Shown here piece after piece: positions 50,301-60,021 of a stretch of 64,000 nt of DNA. This stretch comes from Galbula dea. Taxonomy: Eukaryota; Chordata; Aves; Piciformes; Galbulidae. A program made the translations under genes and the position numbers. Numbering within the stretch: the first letter of the stretch is position 1; each line of letters begins with the position of its first letter. The stretch spans positions 192,960 through 256,959 of the forward strand of contig VWZX01010904.1 of NCBI GenBank assembly GCA_013399015.1, read 5' to 3'. Under the pieces are notes generated by a model. It worked only from the letters and a program-made list of their open reading frames with translations. It ran no database searches and had not been told where the DNA came from.

Positions 50301-53300
50301 ACACCCCCTCAGGGCCATGCCACCAGCACTTCCTGTGGCACTTTGCCTGCCACTAAACACCTCCTTTTAGGTGTCTCTCTCCAATAAAGCAAAGAGACCA
50401 AAACTGCTTCCCAAGGAAAAGATTCTCAATCTGTTGGAGAGTAAAACCTGTAAGTAGACAGAGATCAGCTCCCAGACTCAGTGAAGGAAAGAAATGTGTA
50501 GTTACCTCCTGAAACTTCTCCTGCAGGAACAGCAGTAACAGCAACAGACTGCTATGGACACCAGGATGAGGCCAGCTACTACAGCTATGGCAATAAGCAA
50601 AGCCTCAAAGTTGACTGAAAAATAGGAAGAGATTCAAGTTGTTAAGACTCCAGCATCAACATTTGGCTTGCTGAGAATTCCTTCCCTCCCTTCTGAGCAT
50701 TTCTTGATCTCTCTATGTAAATAAAACAGAATTCAAACCAACTCTGGGCAACTGCCCCAGTTGAAACTCAGCACATCACACTGCTACTGGGAACAAATTA
50801 TCCATTAGTCAGTACTTTACAGGAAGTAAAATTGCTCTTTATATATACCCAATCATTAAAAGTCATCCTGGAGCACTTTCTATGACAGCCAGGCTCTGCT
50901 GGGATCTCAAAGCAACCTTTCAGCACTTGCAGGAGGCCTACAGGAAAGATGGGAAGGGATCCCTTATCAGGGAGTGTTTTCAACTGAAGAAGGGGAGAGT
51001 TAAAGGAGATGCTGGGAAGAAATTCTTTCCCCAGAGGGTGCTGAGGCACTGGAACAGGTTACCCAGAGAAGTTGTGGCTGCTCCATCCCTGGCAGTGCTC
51101 AAGGCCAGGCTGGATGTGGCCCTGGGCAACCTGATCTAGTGGGTGGCATCCCTGCCCATGGCAGGGGGGCTGGAACTAGATGATCTTGATGCTCCCTTCC
51201 AACCCAAACCAGTCTATGTTGGGATGTTCTGAACCTGAGGACTCACCTGTTTCTCAAACCACTCCTCTGAGGTCCAGAGAGATCACTCCCTGCTGACAAA
51301 AGGCAGCATTCTCTCTCTCTCTAAAGACTTCTCCAAGTCCAGAAGATTAGAGATGATGATTCCAAGTCTAACCACTGTCTTCTCTCCACCCCACCACCAA
51401 CAAAATCCTCAGGGAGCACCTCTAGTGAGCAGTCACCTTACCTGAATCCTCCTCCTGAGCAAGGCAAGTGAGTACCTACCCCAGCAGAGTCCCCAGCGAG
51501 CCCTGGAGAGGGAGCAGAGGGATGATGATGGAAGGATGCTCCTCACAGGGTAATCCAGACAAGTGTTGTTGGTGTAACACCAAAGGCACTGTGCAAAAGG
51601 AACACAAACACCCCCTCAGCATCCCAGTTATTGACCTTCAACTGCAGTTTACAGCTCAGGGCTCATCTCCACAGACAGAATGCTTGGGTGAGGACAGCAG
51701 GGATACCTTGCAAGTGTTCTGTGGTAGGAAGCATGCAGAAGTTCTGCTACAATTCCTGAGTCAGCCTACAGGGACATGTGCATAAAGTACATTTTGTGTC
51801 ATTATTTGTACACTAGCCTCCAAATATTTGGGGATATACTGAGGTCCTCTGTGTACCTGAGGATAAAATGGCTTGGAGCTGAGAATGACTCAAATGAGGA
51901 AGAGATACAAAGCCAGGAAGGCAGCTGCTGAGAATTTTACCATCCCTGCCACCTTTAAGGAATACCAATACACTCTCAGAGTCCTCCTTCAGCCAGAGAT
52001 TGGGCTGGCAACAGAGAGAGAACCCTGACAATTCTCCAGGAGCTTCTGCTGCAAGGTAAGACAAGGTCCAGCCTTGTCCAATCTGAGTTGCAAAGCACCC
52101 TGGGTACCTTAGCTGTGCACACTTGGGTATCTGGGCATCTTCAGAAGGGAACATTTCTGATCTGTACTCTACTTACACAATGGTTCTGGCTTCTTATGCC
52201 TCCACTAAGCAGCAAGCTGAAGTTTGGGGTTTCAGCTGTTAAAGTAATTACTCATTCAAAATTCCTTCATCAAACAACTCAAGCAGGTGAAGAGGGAAAA
52301 GGAATCCTGGCTAGGAGAGGGAATGTTTGCAGGATTCATTAGAGGAAGAGCCCAGCCAGGAACTATGCTTTACCTAACAGCACTAGCAAGAACCTCTCTG
52401 AAGGCCAACAGCATCCTGGCTTGGAGCAGCACTAGTGTGGCAGCAGGGCTAGGGCAGGGATTGGCCTCCTGGAGTGGGCACTGGGGAGGCCGCACCTCAA
52501 ATCCTGGGCTCAGTTTTGGGCTCCTCACTCCAAGAAGGACCTTGAGGTGCTGGAGTGTGTCCAGAGAAGGGCAAGGAAGGTGGGGAAGGGTCTGGAGCAC
52601 AAGTGTTGTGAGGAGCAGCTGAGGGAACTGGGCTTGGTTAGGCTGGAGAAGAGGAGGCTCAGGGGAGACCTTCTCACTCTCTGCAGCTCCCTGAGAGGAG
52701 GCTGGAGCCAGGTGGGGCTTGGGCTCTTCTGCCAGGTGACTAGTGACAGGAGAAGGGGAAATGCCCTCAAGTTGCCCCAGGAGAGGTTTAGGTTGGATTT
52801 TAGGAAGAATTTGTTCCCTGCCAGAGTGGTTAGGCATTGTCCCAGGCTGCCCAGGGCAGTGGTGGAGTCACCACCCCTGCAGGGGTTCCAAAACCATGGA
52901 GACATGGCACTGGGTGCCATGGTTGAGTGGCATGGGGGTGCTGGGTCAGTGGTTGATGATCTGAGAGGTCTTTTTCAACCTAAGTGACTCTCTGATTCCC
53001 CTCACACAAGACTCATGCTCTAGTTTACTCTTTATTGTTTTCCCAGTTGATTTCCACCCATTTCCCACTTCTCCTCCCCAGCACACAAGAAGCACAAGGC
53101 ATTTTAGCCACATCAGGTTCAGTTTATCTAGTCCTTGGACAAGATGAGAACTTATCCAAGTGCTGCTGGCAGAGTGAGACTGAGTCTAAACCAGCAGGAG
53201 AGTCTCAGCTGTGCTCTGAAAGCACTGAGCACACCCTGCAACTGGAAGCCTGGATCTGACACTGTCCAACCTCTCTAGAGCAAGCAGAGAAATACCCTGA

Positions 53301-55043
53301 GTGACCACATCATGCAGAAACCCTGGCCAAGTCAGAACACACTGGCACTCAGTGTGACAGAGGGGAAGCAGCACAGCAGTTGACTCTACCTCTTAAGTAA
53401 GAACACAAGACTTCCTCTGATTAAGAGCAGTTTGACTATATTCACCACTCCAAACCCAACCCAAGTGTTAAGGTCCATAAACCAACTCAGGGGAAAAAAA
53501 CCCCATGAAATGCAGATTCTAAAGTAGTTCTCAGCCAAACAGACTTTTCAGCAGGGTCTGCTGTGATAGGAGAAGGGGTGATGGCTTTCAACTGAAGGAG
53601 GGAGATTTAGACTGGATATAAGGAGGAAGTTTTTCACACTGAGGGTGGTGAGACCCTGGCCAAGATTGCCCAGAGATGTCCCAACCCTGGAATCACTCCA
53701 GCTCAGGTTGCTTGAGGCTCTGAGCAACCTGACCAAGTGAGAGGTTTCCCTGCTTGCAGCAGAGGGGTTGGACTTCTAAAGGGCCACTCCAACTCTAATC
53801 TTTTTATGGTTCTAAAGCAACCTCAGCAATCTGACTTGATAGGAAATGGCAAAAAGAACAGAAACAGAAGCCCCAAGTTCCCAGCCCCAAAGGATGTTAA
53901 GTCTCTTACCGAGACATTCTGCAGACATTCTTCACAGGACCTCTGGGAGAACTCAGAGCATGCTAGGAAAGCAGAAACCCAAAACACACACAGATGATAT
54001 ATTCCTTTTCTCCCAGGAACACTAAATAACACAGTATTTAATTGTTCCTTCCCCCCTCCCCTTACTTCTAGCTATAAGCAACAATTCAGCAATGAAAGCC
54101 CAGTATTTATACTCCTGGAGAACTGGAGCCAAGGGAGATATAAAGCATTTCAGTTTGTCCTTCTGACATAGGGAAACACTTTCAGCTTGTCTGTAACCTC
54201 AATTTCCTTCCTCTAAGGAAAACATGGCAGAGAATAAAAAACCCAAGAGCCTCCCTGTATCTCCACTAAAGTTCTAAGACTTCTGCACTTCCAAGCTGTG
54301 CAGCTTTGGAAGCCTAGGCAGAGTTAACCTTTGCCTGGGCTTGGTCACCCTTCCACAGATAATAACCTACTCCTGGGGTTCAGATGCCTTTCCAAAAGCT
54401 GTCCAAATAACATGACTTTCAATAACACTTGAAAACAGCAGAGGCTGGCCCCAGCCTCTCGCCCCCAGCCTTGAGCTCTTGCTCGGCATTGAGCAGATCC
54501 CCTCTGGGGCTGCTCTTCTGCAGGCTAAGCAGGTTGCACCCCAGGACACAGCTGTCGTCTTGGCTGCCAGGACACACCTAGGACTCATCTCCACCTTGCC
54601 ATGGATCAGAACCCCCAGAGCCCTCTCTGTGGGGCTGCTCTCCAGCCTCTCAAGCCAGGCTGTCGCCCTGCCTCTGGGCACCACGCCTCTCCGATGCACG
54701 GGCCCAGGACTGAGGCACACCCCCGAGCTCCACCAGCTCTCCAGAAGGCTGTTGGGTGCCTGCAGTCCCCGGACCTCTGCCCGTCCCTCCCGCCGTGTCT
54801 CCCCACCTCTGCCCCGCTCAGGGCCCAGCGCGGCCCTCACGGGACAAACAGCTCGGGAAGGCCTCGCATCCCGGAGCCAGACCATGGGCAGGGAGGAAGG
54901 GACGACTGCTCCTTACCGTGCGCCGGTGCTGGCGGGGCGGTGGTGGGGATGGTGGTAGGGGCGGTGGTGAGCTGCGCCAGGCCCGTCCCGGCGCCGAGGC
55001 ACGCCAGGGCCAAGGCCAACGGCCATAGCGGCCGAGCCTCCAT
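44326..55043 (-). CDS. PTTG1IP2: PTTG1IP-family membrane protein, probably PTTG1IP2, complete in seven coding exons
   Basis: Coding exons are 54917-55043, 53910-53962, 51480-51588, 50506-50614, 48130-48198, 47132-47178 and 44326-44387. All six junctions use GT/AG and keep frame, giving 191 residues (PTTG1IP in human is about 180). Residues 1-24 form a signal peptide (LWPLALALACLGAGTGLAQ). Residues 25-43 are a Thr/Pro-rich stalk. Residues 44-96 carry eight cysteines in PSI/plexin-like order (CSEF, CEEC, CLWCYTNNTC, CSL, GLCW) with N-glycosylation sites NVS and NNT. Residues 101-123 are the membrane helix after VNFEALL, followed by a Cys cluster. A charged EERRLQAL / HDEIRKKYG coiled-coil-like tail ends NPYSRFENE. 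PTTG1IP relatives bind securin and help its nuclear entry; this paralogue's role is not known to me. Naming it PTTG1IP2 rather than PTTG1IP rests on the neighbours CDK14 and CLDN12. Confidence 0.88.
46545..46797 (-). mobile_element. CR1 internal fragment, family A
   Basis: Antisense: CCAAGCCCAGTTCCCTCAGC to CCAGGATGCTGTTGGCC. In PTTG1IP2 intron 6. Confidence 0.86.
47132..47178 (-). CDS. PTTG1IP2: PTTG1IP2 coding exon 6: conserved HDEIRKKYG segment
   Basis: The acceptor TCTGTTGCAG and the donor GTATGT bound 47 bases, which read KHERKLKHDEIRKKY after the split Arg codon. The HDEIRKKYG stretch is identical to the one I recall in PTTG1IP. Confidence 0.88.
47677..47755 (+). mobile_element. CR1 ORF2 C-terminal fragment
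   Basis: Reads IPEKDLGVLVDHK and SQQCAL in one frame, the conserved end region of CR1/non-LTR polyproteins. The only coding part of CR1 that I recognised in the window. Confidence 0.72.
48130..48198 (-). CDS. PTTG1IP2: PTTG1IP2 coding exon 5: charged cytosolic helix
   Basis: It reads RLDEDEERLTRKREERRLQ and ends before the donor GTGAGG (48124-48129). The acceptor is a CAGCAG doublet, so the exon may begin at 48198 (giving Ser-Arg) or 48195 (giving Arg only); both keep frame. Confidence 0.82.
48745..48826. repeat. Direct tandem duplication, two 41-bp copies
   Basis: 48745-48785 and 48786-48826 differ at one base (GAACC against GAGCC). In PTTG1IP2 intron 4. Confidence 0.92.
50506..50614 (-). 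CDS. PTTG1IP2: PTTG1IP2 coding exon 4: transmembrane segment and cysteine cluster
   Basis: The acceptor TTTTTCAG and the donor GTAACT bound 109 bases. It reads VNFEALLIAIAVVAGL, then a hydrophobic run, then VCCCYCCSCRR: seven cysteines within eight positions or so at the cytosolic membrane border. VNFEAL is near-invariant in the family. It ends in phase 2. Confidence 0.9.
50908..51220 (+). mobile_element. CR1 LINE 3' fragment, family D
   Basis: TTGCAGGAGGCCTACAGG, TTCCCCAGAGGGTGCTGAGG and a tail CTTCCAACCCAAACCAGTC. Lies in PTTG1IP2 intron 3. Confidence 0.85.
51480..51588 (-). CDS. PTTG1IP2: PTTG1IP2 coding exon 3: second half of PSI-type cysteine domain
   Basis: The acceptor TTTTGCACAG and the donor GTAGGT bound 109 bases. 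It begins CLWCYTNNTCLDYP and ends RARWGLCW, both hallmark segments of the PTTG1IP family (CLWC, LDYP, RWGxCW). It ends in phase 1. Confidence 0.9.
52400..52998 (+). mobile_element. CR1 LINE 3' fragment, family A, longest copy (about 600 bp)
   Basis: From AAGGCCAACAGCATCCTGG to GTGACTCTCTGATTCC. Antisense and sense open frames of 131-155 codons here are repeat-derived. In PTTG1IP2 intron 2. Confidence 0.92.
53562..53815 (+). mobile_element. CR1-type fragment, family E (divergent)
   Basis: GGCTTTCAACTGAAGGAGG, CTGGATATAAGGAGGAAG and a degraded tail CCACTCCAACTCTAATC; a more diverged copy 95 bases from PTTG1IP2 exon 2. Confidence 0.75.
53910..53962 (-). CDS. PTTG1IP2: PTTG1IP2 coding exon 2: first half of PSI-type cysteine domain
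   Basis: The acceptor TTTCCTAG precedes 53 bases, followed by the donor GTAAGA. It reads CSEFSQRSCEECLQNVS after the split Ala codon, matching the family pattern of a C-x-N-x-(S/T)-C-E-E-C-L-K-N-V-S type. It ends in phase 0. Confidence 0.88.
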
Positions 55044-55260
55044 CCCAGGGCGGGGCAGGGCCAAGGCCGCTCTGTACGCGGAACTGAGCCGCGCAGGCGC
55101 TAGGGTCCCCAGCGCGGGGCGGGACCGAGCGGGGCGGGCCAAGGAGGGGCCAACGCCCTAGCAACCACCCCAATAAGCCTAAGCCTCGCCCCGCAGGTGT
55201 TTGGAGGCGATTTTGAACCTCCTATGCCCCGGCCCGACTCTGTCAGCATCCCTCGGGGGC
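54550..55260 (-). promoter_or_regulatory. PTTG1IP2: CpG island: PTTG1IP2 promoter and first exon
   Basis: CpG-rich DNA spans coding exon 1 and at least 200 bases upstream. Upstream of the ATG are GC boxes (GGGGCGGG type, 55117-55140), an NRF1-like GCGCAGGCGC at 55091-55100, and a CCAAT box at 55170-55174 (ATTGG on the transcribed-sense strand). There is no TATA box. A CR1 begins only about 50 bases beyond the island, at 55310. Confidence 0.75.
54917..55043 (-). CDS. PTTG1IP2: PTTG1IP2 coding exon 1: signal peptide and Thr/Pro stalk
   Basis: The ATG is at 55043 (MEARPLWPL); the donor GTAAGG is at 54911-54916. It holds 42 codons plus one base. A longer reading upstream of this ATG has only a non-ATG start. 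After the likely cleavage near Ala23/Gln24 come LTTAPTTIPTTAPPAP repeats, typical of O-glycosylated stalks. Confidence 0.87.
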
Positions 55261-55309
55261 GCCTAAGGTTGCGAGTCCGGCCCTTGGTGGGCTCAGTACA
55301 GCTTCCTAA

Positions 55310-55728
55310 GGAGGGGAAGCAGAGGAGCAGGAGCTGATCTCTTCTCTCTGGTCAGAGACAGGAGCTGAGGGAACAGCATGAAGCTGTGCCAGGGGAGGGT
55401 TAGGTTAGACATTAGAAGGTTCTTCCCCCCCAGGGGGTGGTGGAGACCTGGCCCAGGCTCCCCACGGCAGAAGTCACAGCCCCAAGGCTGAGAGAATTCC
55501 AGAAGCATGTGGGCAATGCTCTTAGAGACATGGTGTGATTTTTAGGGTTGTCCTGTGCAGACAGGAGCTGGAGATGTAAAATGCACTCCAAATCCTCTGA
55601 GATGGGAGGGTAAGGATGCAGAAGAATCTCTGGACACTTAGGGATGTGGTTTAGTTGCATGGTGGTGATACATTGGTGGTTGGACTGGATGATTTTAGAG
55701 TTCTCTTCTAACCTGAATGATTCTGTGA
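55310..55728 (+). mobile_element. CR1 fragment(s), family C joined to a family A tail
   Basis: GAGCAGGAGCTGATCTCTTC and AGAGAATTCCAGAAGCATG (family C), then at about 55610 a family A tail (GGTTTAGTTGCATGGTGG to GATTCTGTGATC). Sits just upstream of the PTTG1IP2 promoter. Confidence 0.82.
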
Positions 55729-55974
55729 TCTCTGTGGCCCTAGACAACTGTGGTTATGCAGTGAATCAAGTCCTTAATGGTCAATGAAGTGAGATACCCA
55801 GCCATGCTTAGACAGCCTACCCTCCCAGCAAAAGAAGTTCTTCCTCATGTTTAGGTGGAAGACATTATAAGCCCAGCAAGGCATCTGAAACACTCTGGTG
55901 GTGAAGTCTTTTATATTCTAGCAGTTACTCTTCTCCACAAAATTAATCAAAATAAACTGCACCTGTATGAGAAT

Positions 55975-55980
55975 TTTATT
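55975..55980 (-). terminator. CLDN12: Candidate polyadenylation signal of CLDN12
   Basis: Minus-strand AATAAA, followed about 20 bases later by a T-rich, G-containing region (TTTATTTTG, TTTTGTGG). A second candidate at 57236-57241 would give a shorter mRNA. Confidence 0.4.
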
Positions 55981-58856
55981 AAAAATACATTGTCTTCTGT
56001 TCACATAAAAAGAGCCAACACTGTCATTACACACAACTTAAGAAGCTGGGACAGGAATTACTTGGGAAAAGCACAGATTCCTGTAATCCCAGAGCACCCA
56101 ACCTTTGACTGCGTGAGCCACACACTAAAATCTTCCCGTGTTCAAGACCCAAAGTGCCCAGGAAGGAGCTGCTGGTCAGAGGCAGAGGTGCTAACTGCTC
56201 CACAGCAGCTCCTCCCTGGCAGTGAGACATGCAGGATACGTGTGCTCTTCTCCTCAAGGAAAGCTTGCCACTAACCAGCTCTGCTGCTGGGCACAGTGGT
56301 AACCTCAGCAAAAGAAGTGCTGGAGTGGTACTCAGCTTGTGTCACAGCTTGGGCACCTCTTTCTGTGAAGAAGGAGCAATACAGCACAGCACTTCCAGCC
56401 CATCCCACTTAGGATCCAGCAGAAACCCACAGTAACAGCACTGTTGGAAGGAACCCAGCCATGCTTCAGTGACACAATGGGATGCAAGTCGTCTTTGATA
56501 ACAATGACCTTAATTGAAAGCTACCCTGGAAGCCACTAACTTCTGGATCCCCACTTTTCCTAACTGAGATCCATCTGGAAAGACACAATTCTCAAAGCAA
56601 CGAGTTATCAGCTTAGGCAGCAGCAAATACTGAGTGAAAGATGAGTGCATAAAAACCAAAGTCAGAATAGAAAAGAGCTGCCAGAGACATCTGCTATTGA
56701 AAGGGTACAGAACAAAACACTGGCTGCATTTATCTCTTCTAGAAAGCATCAGTCTGGAGAATACTGAAGATTCAGCCACTGAGAGATGTAGTCATCATCC
56801 CTCCAGAATGACCAAAATGCTTCAGAAATTCAGGCTCCTAAAGCATAGCAGATGCTGACTGTAAAGTAACATTTACTGGCCAACTAGTAACTTAAGCAAG
56901 GCACAAAGAAGAAAAGACACTGGAGTGATGGGGAAGCCAACTGAGGTAACACCACAAACCGGTGGTCCCTTTGCTCTGACCTGACAAAGCAGCTAAGGAT
57001 GTGGGCAGCTGAAGCAGCAACAGGATCTAAGGCTGGACAAAGGCAGAGTTAACTGCAAAGCAGAGTTCATTTTGAAGAGAAAAAAGGTGGTTTGTGTGTC
57101 ATGATACATGTTCTAATCTCATACAAGTCATGATCTGACAAAAAGAAACAAGATACTTCATCTAACATCACCCTCTGTAAACCTAAGAAGGTGTTAAATT
57201 CATGTAACTACAGAGGCCTCCCTCCTTAAGCATTCTTTATTATCTACAGTGTTAATTCCTTAGAGGGCAATTTAATCAAGCACTGTCTGCAAGGCCTGTC
57301 AGAGATCAGCTGACAGAGATCAGCTTCCTCCCTCAGCCCACTGAGGCCTGAGGGCTACCAGATGAAACACAATGATCCCTCTTAATATTTGTTATTGCAC
57401 AAATCCTAACAGAGTAAGGTTTGCTCAGCACAGCATTTGTTCCTGCTTCTCTTGCATGGAAAAGGAAACAGGATCTCAGACGAGTTTGCAGAACTGGAAT
57501 GAAAAGAAGTCAGTTTGATTTTTCATTTTAGGAAAGCAAATTTGTTCTGGGATGAATGAAATGCAAATATCCACTCAGCTCCAGAATGCCACCAAACAAA
57601 GTAACTTTCCTTACTGGAATGACAACTCAAACACAATATCCCACTTTGCCATAATCTGGGCAAATAAAATACTTGTCTTAATTATAACACTCTTCAACTC
57701 ACCATCATCAAATTTCCAAGTAACTTCAAAGCCCATACTGGAAATCAATTATCCTTAGGGCTGACCTGCTCTGCATTTTAGAAGGACAAAAATGACTTAA
57801 AGACCACCCATGCCGGGAATTTGTAGAGCTACAAGGTAAAGCTCACAAGTTATTCAAAAACCTCATCTTATAGAGAACAGGAATGGGAAACTTCCTGCAG
57901 TTGTGAGGAGGCAGCATAGGAAATAACTGGATTTTGAAATAGCTCAACTTGAAAGGTGCTGAAGAATAAGGCTGAAAAGGTTAAGTCTTAATCAGTAATT
58001 AAATATGCTACAGCATGAAAAGTCTAACAGCCGTAAAGATTGACTCTGAAAAACACACAAGCTCATTGTTATTTGTATATACATCTCAAAAATAGAATCT
58101 AGAGTTAAAAACCTCTCCCCAGGGCAATAATCCCCTTCCTAGAGAGATGTTGTTACAGCTTGTGTACAGTGCTCCAAAAGCATCTTTCATAGCCTTCAGA
58201 ATTCTTCACGGCTTTCCTAATCCATTTTGCAGCGAGTGACATCTCTCTCCAGAGCTGACTAATGCCTTAAAGGCTACTTGAAAATCCACCCTGAAGATGG
58301 GCCTCCAAGAAAATGCTCAAGCCTCTCACTGGGATTTTTAAAGACAAGTGGTTTCTGTTTTAATCACAAACGAGCTGCAGTGGACTTGCCAATTTACTAC
58401 AAACCAGACTAGAAATAAAACTCAGAAGAAAAGTTTCTAGCCTCCAGTAAGTCCCAAAATGCTATTACAGTACAGAAGATCATCATCAGTCAAATCTGCT
58501 TTACTTCTTCTGATAGCTACTCTGAAAACAAAGAGGAATTGGACATTCTACTACAGAAGTTCTAAGCAGGTAGTTTTGTGTGTGTGCAGTGGAACGCAAA
58601 GAACAGTGCTACAGAACTACCTGAGTTTGCCAAACACCCTCTTCAGACAACATATCTTAAAATATGTGTGTCTAGATCAACAAGAAACTCAGTGAACTGC
58701 CTGCACCCAGTTCCACTGCCTGCACTGGGTAAAGCATGGGTGGTCCAAGGGTCCACCTATGCACCTCTTATGATGGGATCAGGATCTAATCAGAGCTTAT
58801 CAGACAGCAAGGAGGTTCAGACCTGCTTTGATGTCAGAAAGCAGAAGGATGAATAA

Positions 58857-59037
58857 ATACTACTGCTAGTGTAGGGTCCTGATGGACAGATACTACTGCT
58901 AGTGTAGGATCCTGAGACAGATACTACTGCTAGTGTAGTGTCCTGATAGATACTACTGCTAGTGTAGGATCCTCAGACAGATACTACTGCCAGTGTAGTG
59001 TCCTGATAGACAGATACTACTGCCAGTGTAGTGTCCC
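58857..59037. repeat. Minisatellite, about six copies of a 29-33 bp unit
   Basis: Each copy begins ATACTACTGC(T/C)AGTGTAG and continues with G(G/T)(G/A)TCCTGA or a close variant, ending GACAG or TAG. Copies start near 58857, 58890, 58921, 58950, 58981 and 59014. Variants with GGATCC and with GTGTCC alternate, suggesting a higher-order unit of about 60 bp. It lies 250 bases after the CLDN12 stop. Confidence 0.88.
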
Positions 59038-59283
59038 AGCATTAGCAGCAATCTTGTCTATAAGTGAGCTCAGAGTTTAAAGAGAAAAAACTAAAAGCTG
59101 CTCAGGAAGTAACAGAGGAGAACAGCGACAGAGCTGCTGAACTCCAGTCTCTGTTGCTTTGCACCTTGGAGAAACATGACCTTCCAAACGATTATGTTCA
59201 GTGCAAGGCAGCACAGAGACTCAAGCTTATCATTTTCATGGTTTGAATGAGCACAAGAACTCGGCTTCCAAAACCTGGCCTTC

Positions 59284-60021
59284 TTAAGATGCATGTGTCA
59301 CAACGGGAATGTCAATATCCATGGCAGAGAGGCGAGAGCGTGCAGAGTAGGGCTGAGAGGCATAGCTGTGCATGCTAGGAGCATGGGGATAGAGGGGCTG
59401 CCAGAAAGGAGAAGGCAGGCTTTTACATGCACAGTACCACAGAAAGAGCATGACAGAGGTGAAAAAGAGCCCCCCAGCGCTGGCAATGGCGATAAACACA
59501 GAGATGTCAAAGCTAAAGACAGGCTCGTATTTTCTGTTCAGGTAATTGTTATAGAAAATGACCCAGATCGAGGGGGTGAGACAAATGGCACAGGCAAGCA
59601 GGAACAAGAGGCCAGCCACCAGATGGCAGCCGGCACTGTTCACAAGGCATTTGGCCAGCTTGACGTTGGGCACGCTGGATACAAAGGCTGTGTTGCACAT
59701 GCCAATCAAGCAGAGAAAGAGAGCTGAGACAGCAGTGAACATACTGAGGGGAAGGGCAAACTGAAGAACACGCAAATCCAGCTGATCGACAGCAGTGTAC
59801 CACTGCGGGTCATAGATCACACAGTCTCTGCTCCCATCAAAGCGAGCGCACTTAATCCAGAGTCCCGTGTAAACGGTCACGTTCCTCTCGTTCTTGTTGA
59901 AGGTGTACAGTCTCATCTGCCTCCAGTTTGGGAGCAGAACTGCTGCAAGGAGCCCAGCTACGGAGGCTGTTCCACTGAGGAAGGCCAGCACTGTTGCTGC
60001 ATGAACTTCCCGGCAGCCCAT
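59284..60021 (-). CDS. CLDN12: Claudin-12, complete coding sequence in one exon
   Basis: The product has 245 residues, against 244 in human. Claudin-12 is a four-helix tight-junction-family protein that lacks a PDZ-binding end and is linked to paracellular calcium transport. The protein begins MGCREVHAATVL. Helices lie near residues 8-30, 87-109, 128-150 and 175-197. The first extracellular loop has the claudin signature W33, G53-L54-W55, C58 and C67, with an N-glycosylation site NVT at 47-49. The tail reads SLPSPFWQPLYPHAPSM and ends DIPVVTHAS, as in other claudin-12 proteins. The frame extends four codons upstream to a GTG, but the ATG at 60021 matches the family start. An acceptor (AATTGCAG) lies 23 bases upstream, so the exon starts at 60044 and the 5' UTR is spliced. 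An antisense open frame at 59293-59727 is a shadow of this gene. Confidence 0.96.
   Translation of the reverse strand: MGCREVHAATVLAFLSGTASVAGLLAAVLLPNWRQMRLYTFNKNERNVTVYTGLWIKCARFDGSRDCVIYDPQWYTAVDQLDLRVLQFALPLSMFTAVSALFLCLIGMCNTAFVSSVPNVKLAKCLVNSAGCHLVAGLLFLLACAICLTPSIWVIFYNNYLNRKYEPVFSFDISVFIAIASAGGLFFTSVMLFLWYCACKSLPSPFWQPLYPHAPSMHSYASQPYSARSRLSAMDIDIPVVTHAS

Larger units (their letters stand above)
44388..54916 (-). other. PTTG1IP2: PTTG1IP2 introns 1-6
   Basis: Sizes in transcript order are 954, 2321, 865, 2307, 951 and 2744 bases. They contain the listed CR1 copies and a 41-bp duplication. All have GT and AG ends on the minus strand. No other exon-like sequence was recognised. Confidence 0.85.
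55955..59283 (-). other. CLDN12: Probable 3' UTR of CLDN12
   Basis: About 3.3 kb directly after the CLDN12 stop shows no CR1 fragment, although CR1 is dense on both sides. Minus-strand AATAAA signals occur at 57236-57241 and 55975-55980; the latter is followed by a T/G-rich stretch. Mammalian CLDN12 also has a long 3' UTR in its last exon. No coding potential was recognised here. The extent is inferred, not seen directly. Confidence 0.5.

Noticed and set aside
52370..52920. Antisense open frames of 131-155 codons, and similar ones at about 4587, 8760, 21393 and 34316
   Set aside because: All come from CR1 3' fragments and repeat the same peptide text (for example SPEPPLLQPNQAQFPQ) at each copy.
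54479..55161. Plus-strand open frames of 159 and 186 codons
   Set aside because: They lie across the PTTG1IP2 CpG island antisense to exon 1. GC-rich DNA has few stop codons, and the protein text is Pro/Arg/Ala noise.
59293..59727. Plus-strand open frame of 144 codons
   Set aside because: It is the exact antisense of the CLDN12 coding exon.
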